Of a stretch of DNA of 64,000 nucleotides, positions 59,539-64,000 are shown piece after piece. Source of the stretch: Simmondsia chinensis (Eukaryota; Streptophyta; Magnoliopsida; Caryophyllales; Simmondsiaceae); assembly GCA_018398585.1 (NCBI GenBank), contig JAGTTD010000007.1, forward strand, positions 33,694,911 through 33,758,910. Direction: 5' to 3'. The first letter of the stretch is position 1, and every line of letters begins with the position of its first letter. Below the pieces are notes generated by a model. It saw nothing but the letters and a program-made list of their open reading frames with translations, did no database searches and had not been told where the DNA came from. Made by a program: the position numbers and the translations under genes.

Positions 59539-59850
59539 GGGAAATCGTACAGTTTAGACCCCCTAGCCCCCCCCTAATATTTTTTAGACCCCTCTAACCT
59601 TAAATAGACTTTTTTGGACAAAAATGCCCTCCCACCTCAACCCCCCCCCCCCATCCGTCCTCTCTCTCTCTCCCTTTCTCTCTCCTCATTTAATGCAAGG
59701 CAGGCAAAATGACACTTTTTTGACTTTTTCACTCTTCCTTTTCTTCATTTTTTTTTCCTTTCGAATTTTTTTGTCAAAAAAAAAATGTTTTTTCCAAATT
59801 TGCCCTTTCTTCTTCTTCCCTCACAGACCTTGTTTAGGTGTGCTTCTAGT
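59539..59850 (+). repeat. Outer terminal inverted repeat, left
   Basis: It pairs with 63480-63801. It includes a C run at ~59640-59652, a CT-rich stretch and a TTTTT-rich part. An 80-codon ORF starting at 59624 is mirrored by one on the other arm and is a by-product of the CT-rich sequence. Confidence 0.9.
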
Positions 59851-62625
59851 AATTAGTAGTGTCTGAAATAAAATTATACACTGTGTATAATGCATTATAA
59901 TGCTGTAAAGTGAACTTATACAGGTATATCACAAGAAATTAGTGGTAAATGACTTATCATACACAATGTATGATAGGTTATAATGGCATAAAATCAAATT
60001 TTGCTTGTTTTTTCAAGTAATAAGGGGTACCGTGGTCTGAAATCGAATCATACACTGGGTATGATGCGTTTTAATGGTGTGAAATGAACTTATTCAGGTA
60101 TATTCCAAGCAATTAGTGGTAAATGACTTGTCATACACAATGTATGATAGGTTTCAATGACATAAAATCAACTTTTACTGGTTTTTTCAAGTAATTACTG
60201 TTACAGTGGGCTGAAATCGAATCATACAATGGGTATGACGAGTTAAAATGGTTAAATATGAACCTTTTCAGGTATATTTTAAGTAATTAGTGGTAAATGA
60301 CTTATCATACACAAATTATTATAGGTTTTAATGGCATGAAATCAACTTTTGCAGATTTTTTTATGTAATTACTGTTGCAGTGGTCTGAAATTGAATCATA
60401 CACTGGGTATGATACGTTTTAATGGTGTAAAATAAACTTATTCAGGTGTATTTCAAATAATTAGTGGTAAATGACTTATCATACACAATATATGATAGGT
60501 TATAATGGCAAAAAATTAACTTTTGCTTTTTTTTTCAAGTAATTAGGGGTATAGTGGTCTGAAATCAAATCATACACTGGGTATAATGCGTTTTAATGGT
60601 GTAAAATGAACTTATTCAGGTGTAGTTCAAGCAATTAGTGGTAAATGACTTATCATACACAATGTATGATACATTATAATGGCATAAAATCAACTTTTAC
60701 AGTTTTTTTATGTAATTACTGTTACAGTGGTATGAAATCGAATCATACACTGGGTATGATGCGTTTTAATGGTGTAAAATGAACTTATTCAGGTGTATTC
60801 CAAGCAATTAGTGGTAAAAGACTTGTCATACACAATGTATGATAGGTTTTAATAGTATAAAATCAACTTTTGCTCTTTTTTCAAGTAATTACTGTTACAG
60901 TGGGCTGAAATCGAATCATAAAATAGGTATGATGCGTTAAAATGGTCTAAAATGAACCTTTTCAGGTGTAGTTAAAACAATTAGTGGTAAATGACTTATC
61001 ATACCCAAATTATTATAGGTTTTAATGGCATGAAATCAACTTTTGCTGTTTTTTTCAAGTAATTAGGGGTACAGTGGGCTGAAATCGAATCATACAATGG
61101 GTATGATGAGTTAAAATGATTTAATATAACCTTTTCATGTATGTTTCAAGTAATTAGTGATAAATGACTTATCATACACAAATTATTATAGGTTTTAATG
61201 GCTTAAAATAACCTTTTGCAGTTTTTTTTATGTATTTAGTCTTAGATTGGTCTGAAATCAGGTCCTACACTGTGTATAATCCCTTCAAATGGTTATAATG
61301 AACTTTTTCAGGTATATTTAAAGAAATTAGTGGTAAATGACTTATCATACACAATGTATGATAGGTTATAATGACAAAAAATTAACTTTTGCTGTTTTTT
61401 CCAAGTAATTAGGGTAAGTGGTCTGAAATCGAATCATACACTGGGTATGATGGGTTTTAATGGTGCAAAATGAATTATTCAGGTGTATTATAAGCAATTA
61501 GTGGTAAAAGACTTGTCATACACAATGTATGATAGGTTTTAATGGCATAAAATCAACTTTTACTGATTTTTTTCTACTAATTACTGTTACAGTGGGCTGA
61601 AATCGAATCATACAATGGGTATGATGAGTTAAAAAGGTTTAATATGAACCTTTTCAGGTATGTTTCAAGTAATTAGTGTTAAATGACCTATCATACACAA
61701 ATTATTATAGGTGTTAATGGCATGAAATCAACTTTTACAGATTTTTTTATGTAATTAGGGGTATAGTGGTCTGAAATCGTATCATACACTGGGTATGATG
61801 AGTTTTAATGGTGTAAACTGAACTTATTCAGGTTTAGTTTAAACAATTAGTGGTAAATGACTTACCATGCACAATGTATGATAGGTTATTGGCAAAAAAT
61901 TAACTTTTGCTGTTTTTTTCAAGTAATTAGGGGTAAGTGGTCTGAAATCGAATCATACACTGGGTATGATACGTTTTAATGGTGTAAAATAAATTATTCA
62001 GGTGTATTCTAAGCAATTAGTGGTAAAAGACTTGTCATACACAATGTATGATAGGTTTTAATGGCATAAAATCAGATTTTGCTGGTTTTTTAAGTAATTG
62101 CTGTTACAGTGGGCTGAAATCGAATCATACAATATGATGAGTTAAAATGGTTTAATATGAACCTTTTCAGGTATGTTTCAAGTAATTAGTGGTAAATGAC
62201 CTATCATACACAAATTATTATCGGTGTTAATGGCATGAAATCAACTTTTACAGATTTTTTTATGTAATTAGGGGTATAGTGGTCTGAAATCGTATCATAC
62301 ACTGGGTATGATGAGTTTTAATGGTGTAAAATGAACTTATTTAGGTTTATTTTAAACAATTAGTGGTAAATGACTTATCATACACAATGTATGATAGGTT
62401 ATAATGGCAAAAAATTAACTTTTGCTGTTTTTTTCAAGTAATTAGGGGTAAGTGGTCTGAAATCGAATCATACACTGGGTATGATGCGTTTTAATGGTGT
62501 AAAATAAACTTAGTCAGGTGTATTCCAAGAAATTAGTGGTAAATGACTTGTCGTACACAATGTATGATAGGTTTAAATGGCATAAAATCAACTTTTACTG
62601 GTTTTTTCAAGTAATTAGGGGTTTT
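59850..62625 (+). repeat. Left array: 16 dimeric units of ~173 bp
   Basis: The word GGTCTGAAAT (or GGGCTGAAAT) recurs at about 59860, 60034, 60208, 60382, 60556, 60729, 60902, 61076, 61249, 61420, 61594, 61768, 61939, 62111, 62281 and 62455, every 170-174 bp. Each unit has two related halves of ~86 bp: one around CATACACTGGGTATGATG, the other around CATACACAATGTATGATA, both followed by TTTTAATGG and TAAAAT. Two unit types alternate: most have ACACTGGG, others (60208, 61076, 61594, 62111) have ACAATGGG with AATTATTATAGG. From 61594 a three-unit block of ~515 bp repeats. Confidence 0.93.
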
Positions 62626-62634
62626 ACTTGAAAA

Positions 62635-63480
62635 AAAAGTAAAAGCTGATTTTATGCCATTTAAACCTATCATACATTGTGTACGACAAGTCATTTATTA
62701 CTAATTTCTTGGAATATACCTAAATAAGTTCATTTTACACGATTAAAACGCATCATACCCAATGTATGATTCGATTTCAGACCATTGTACCCCTTATTAC
62801 TTGAAAAAATCAGCAAAAGTTAATTTTTTGCCATTATAACCTATCATACATTGTGTATGATAAGTCATTTACCACTAATTGCTTGAAATACACCTGAATA
62901 AGTTCATTTTACACTATTAAAACGTATCATACCCAGTGTATGATTCGATTTCAGACCACTGCAACAGTAATTATATAAAAAAATCTGCAAAAGTTGATTT
63001 CATGCCATTAAAACCTATAATAATTTGTGTATGATAGGTCATTTACCACTAATTACTTGAAATATACCTGAAAAGGTTCATATTTAACCATTTTAACTCG
63101 TCATACCCATTGTATGATTCGATTCCAGCCCACTGTAACAGTAATTACTTGAAAAAATCAGTAAAAGTTGATTTTATGCCATTGAAACCTATCATACATT
63201 GTGCATGACAAGTCATTTACCACTAATTGCTTGGAATATACCTGAATAAGTTTATTTTACACCATTAAAACGCATCATACCCAGTGTATGATTCGATTTC
63301 AGACCACTGTACCCCTTATTACTTGAAAAAACAGCAAAAGTTAATTTTATGCCATTATAACCTATCATACATTGTATATGATAAGTCATTTACCACTAAT
63401 TTTTTGTGATACACCTGTATAAGTTCACTTTACAGCATTATAATGCATCATACACAGTGTATGATTTTATTTCAGACACC
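62635..63480 (-). repeat. Right array: 5 dimeric units in inverse orientation
   Basis: The reverse of the same unit occurs with marks at about 62778, 62951, 63126, 63300 and 63472. One unit (63126) is of the ACAATGGG type. It can pair with any five units of the left array. The turning point near 62622-62640 joins AGGGGTTTTAC to TTGAAAAAAAAGTAAAAGC. Confidence 0.92.
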
Positions 63481-63801
63481 ACTAATTACTTGAAGCACAC
63501 CTAAACAAGGTCTGGGAGGGAAGAAGAAGAAAGGGCAAATTTGAAAATAATATTTTTTTTTTGACAAAAAAATTCGGAAGGAAAAAAAAATGAAGAAAAG
63601 GAAGAGTGAAAAAGTCAAAAAAGTGTCCTTTTGCCTGCCTTGCATTAAATGAGGAGAGAGAAAGGGAGAGAGAGAGAGGACGGATGGGGGGGGGGGGGGG
63701 GTGAGGTGGGAGGGCATTTTTGTCCAAAAAAGTCTATTTATGGTTAGAGGGGTCTAAAAAGAATAAGGTTGGGGTGGGGGGTCCAATCCGTACGATTTTT
63801 C
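63480..63801 (-). repeat. Outer terminal inverted repeat, right
   Basis: Inverse partner of 59539-59850, about 90% alike by eye. It holds a G run at ~63686-63701 where the left arm has a shorter C run. Confidence 0.9.
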
Positions 63802-63905
63802 ATAATTTTTTGAAAAATTTTTAATTGCATAATATTTAATTTGATAGTACAGAAAAAAATAACAATCAAATGAATTTTTCCTACAAAAACTATACCATAT
63901 CTAAA

Positions 63906-64000
63906 GTAATATTTCCAGTGCCCCAAGGGCTCCCGCTTAAGCAGGGTCTGAGAGATGGATGTACGCAGCCTTCCCATTTAAGGGTGCTATCTTGAAGAGA
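63906..64000 (-). mobile_element. TTG-family SINE, cut by the window edge
   Basis: The minus strand reads CTCTTCAAGATAGCACCC, AAGGCTGCGTACATCC, CAGACCCTGC and GGGAGCCCTTGG, then CACTGG, matching the SINE body. The TTG tail is replaced by AAATATTAC. The 5' end, and so the type of head, is outside the window. Confidence 0.82.

Larger units (their letters stand above)
59539..63801. mobile_element. Foldback MULE with satellite-like arms, 4,263 bp
   Basis: A perfect 9-bp duplication, ATAATTTTT, flanks it (59530-59538 and 63802-63810). Ends are inverted: GGGAAATCGTACAG and, read inward from the right, GAAAAATCGTACGG. The outer ~320 bp of the two arms match as inverted repeats (including TTAGACCCCTCTAACC, GCATTTAATGCAAGG-like and TTGTTTAGGTGTGCTTC). 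Inside, tandem ~173-bp units run one way at 59850-62625 and the opposite way at 62635-63480. There is no transposase gene, so it is non-autonomous. The 9-bp duplication supports the Mutator superfamily. Confidence 0.9.

Noticed and set aside
59624..59866. ORF of 80 codons, with its near-identical partner at 63472-63717 (minus)
   Set aside because: These are translations of the CT-rich outer inverted repeat seen on both arms; low complexity and no domain.
59850..62625. CRISPR-like array because of the regular spacing
   Set aside because: The whole unit is repeated, without unique spacers between short repeats, and the setting is a plant transposon.

Overview
The window is nuclear DNA of a flowering plant, probably a eudicot. 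The evidence is plant-type Ty1/copia and Ty3/gypsy retrotransposons, SINEs with TTG-repeat tails, a BED-type hAT transposon, Mutator-like elements (MULEs) with 9-bp target duplications, a plant mobile domain (PMD) remnant and a DUF616 glycosyltransferase-like remnant. No intact host protein-coding gene is visible; nearly everything recognisable is a transposable element or its debris. The species cannot be named from the sequence.

Layout. 1-9.0 kb: two related copia elements head to tail, sharing one LTR (from 6010); the first is split by a solo LTR (1200-2568, 5-bp target duplication) and the second ends in integrase at ~8956. 9.4-9.6 kb: a TTG-tailed SINE. 10.8-17.6 kb: a minus-strand copia deletion derivative whose LTR is split by a complete but decayed 4,988-bp Ty3/gypsy chromovirus (10853-15840, 214-bp LTRs, TSD GAATG). 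18.2-19.5 kb: a two-exon DUF616 pseudogene. 20.9-22.0 kb: an LTR-like block. 22.1-23.3 kb: a minus-strand LINE 3' end. 23.4-27.3 kb: AT-rich DNA with short duplications, a tRNA-like sequence and a 450-bp MULE-type MITE.

27.5-51.6 kb: a promoter-like TATA region is followed by ~24 kb of ORF-poor sequence that is T-rich on the plus strand. It is built from old, diverged duplications (offsets ~10.4-11.4 kb and ~4.5-6.3 kb) with younger local tandem repeats inside. It may be a non-coding transcription unit or the introns of a gene I cannot recognise.

51.9-64 kb: a dense transposon cluster. It holds a SINE with a 5S rRNA-derived head, a 3,071-bp MULE with a PMD remnant and a nested SINE, another 5S-headed SINE (minus), a near-intact 3,055-bp hAT element, and a 4,263-bp foldback MULE whose arms are ~173-bp dimeric tandem repeats (16 units left, 5 inverted units right). 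A minus-strand SINE runs off the right edge.

Most noteworthy are the foldback MULE with a satellite-like, higher-order array, the SINE family whose 5' part is a 5S rRNA copy, and the hierarchical duplication domain at 28-51 kb. All boundaries, target duplications and translations were read by eye; no database search was made.
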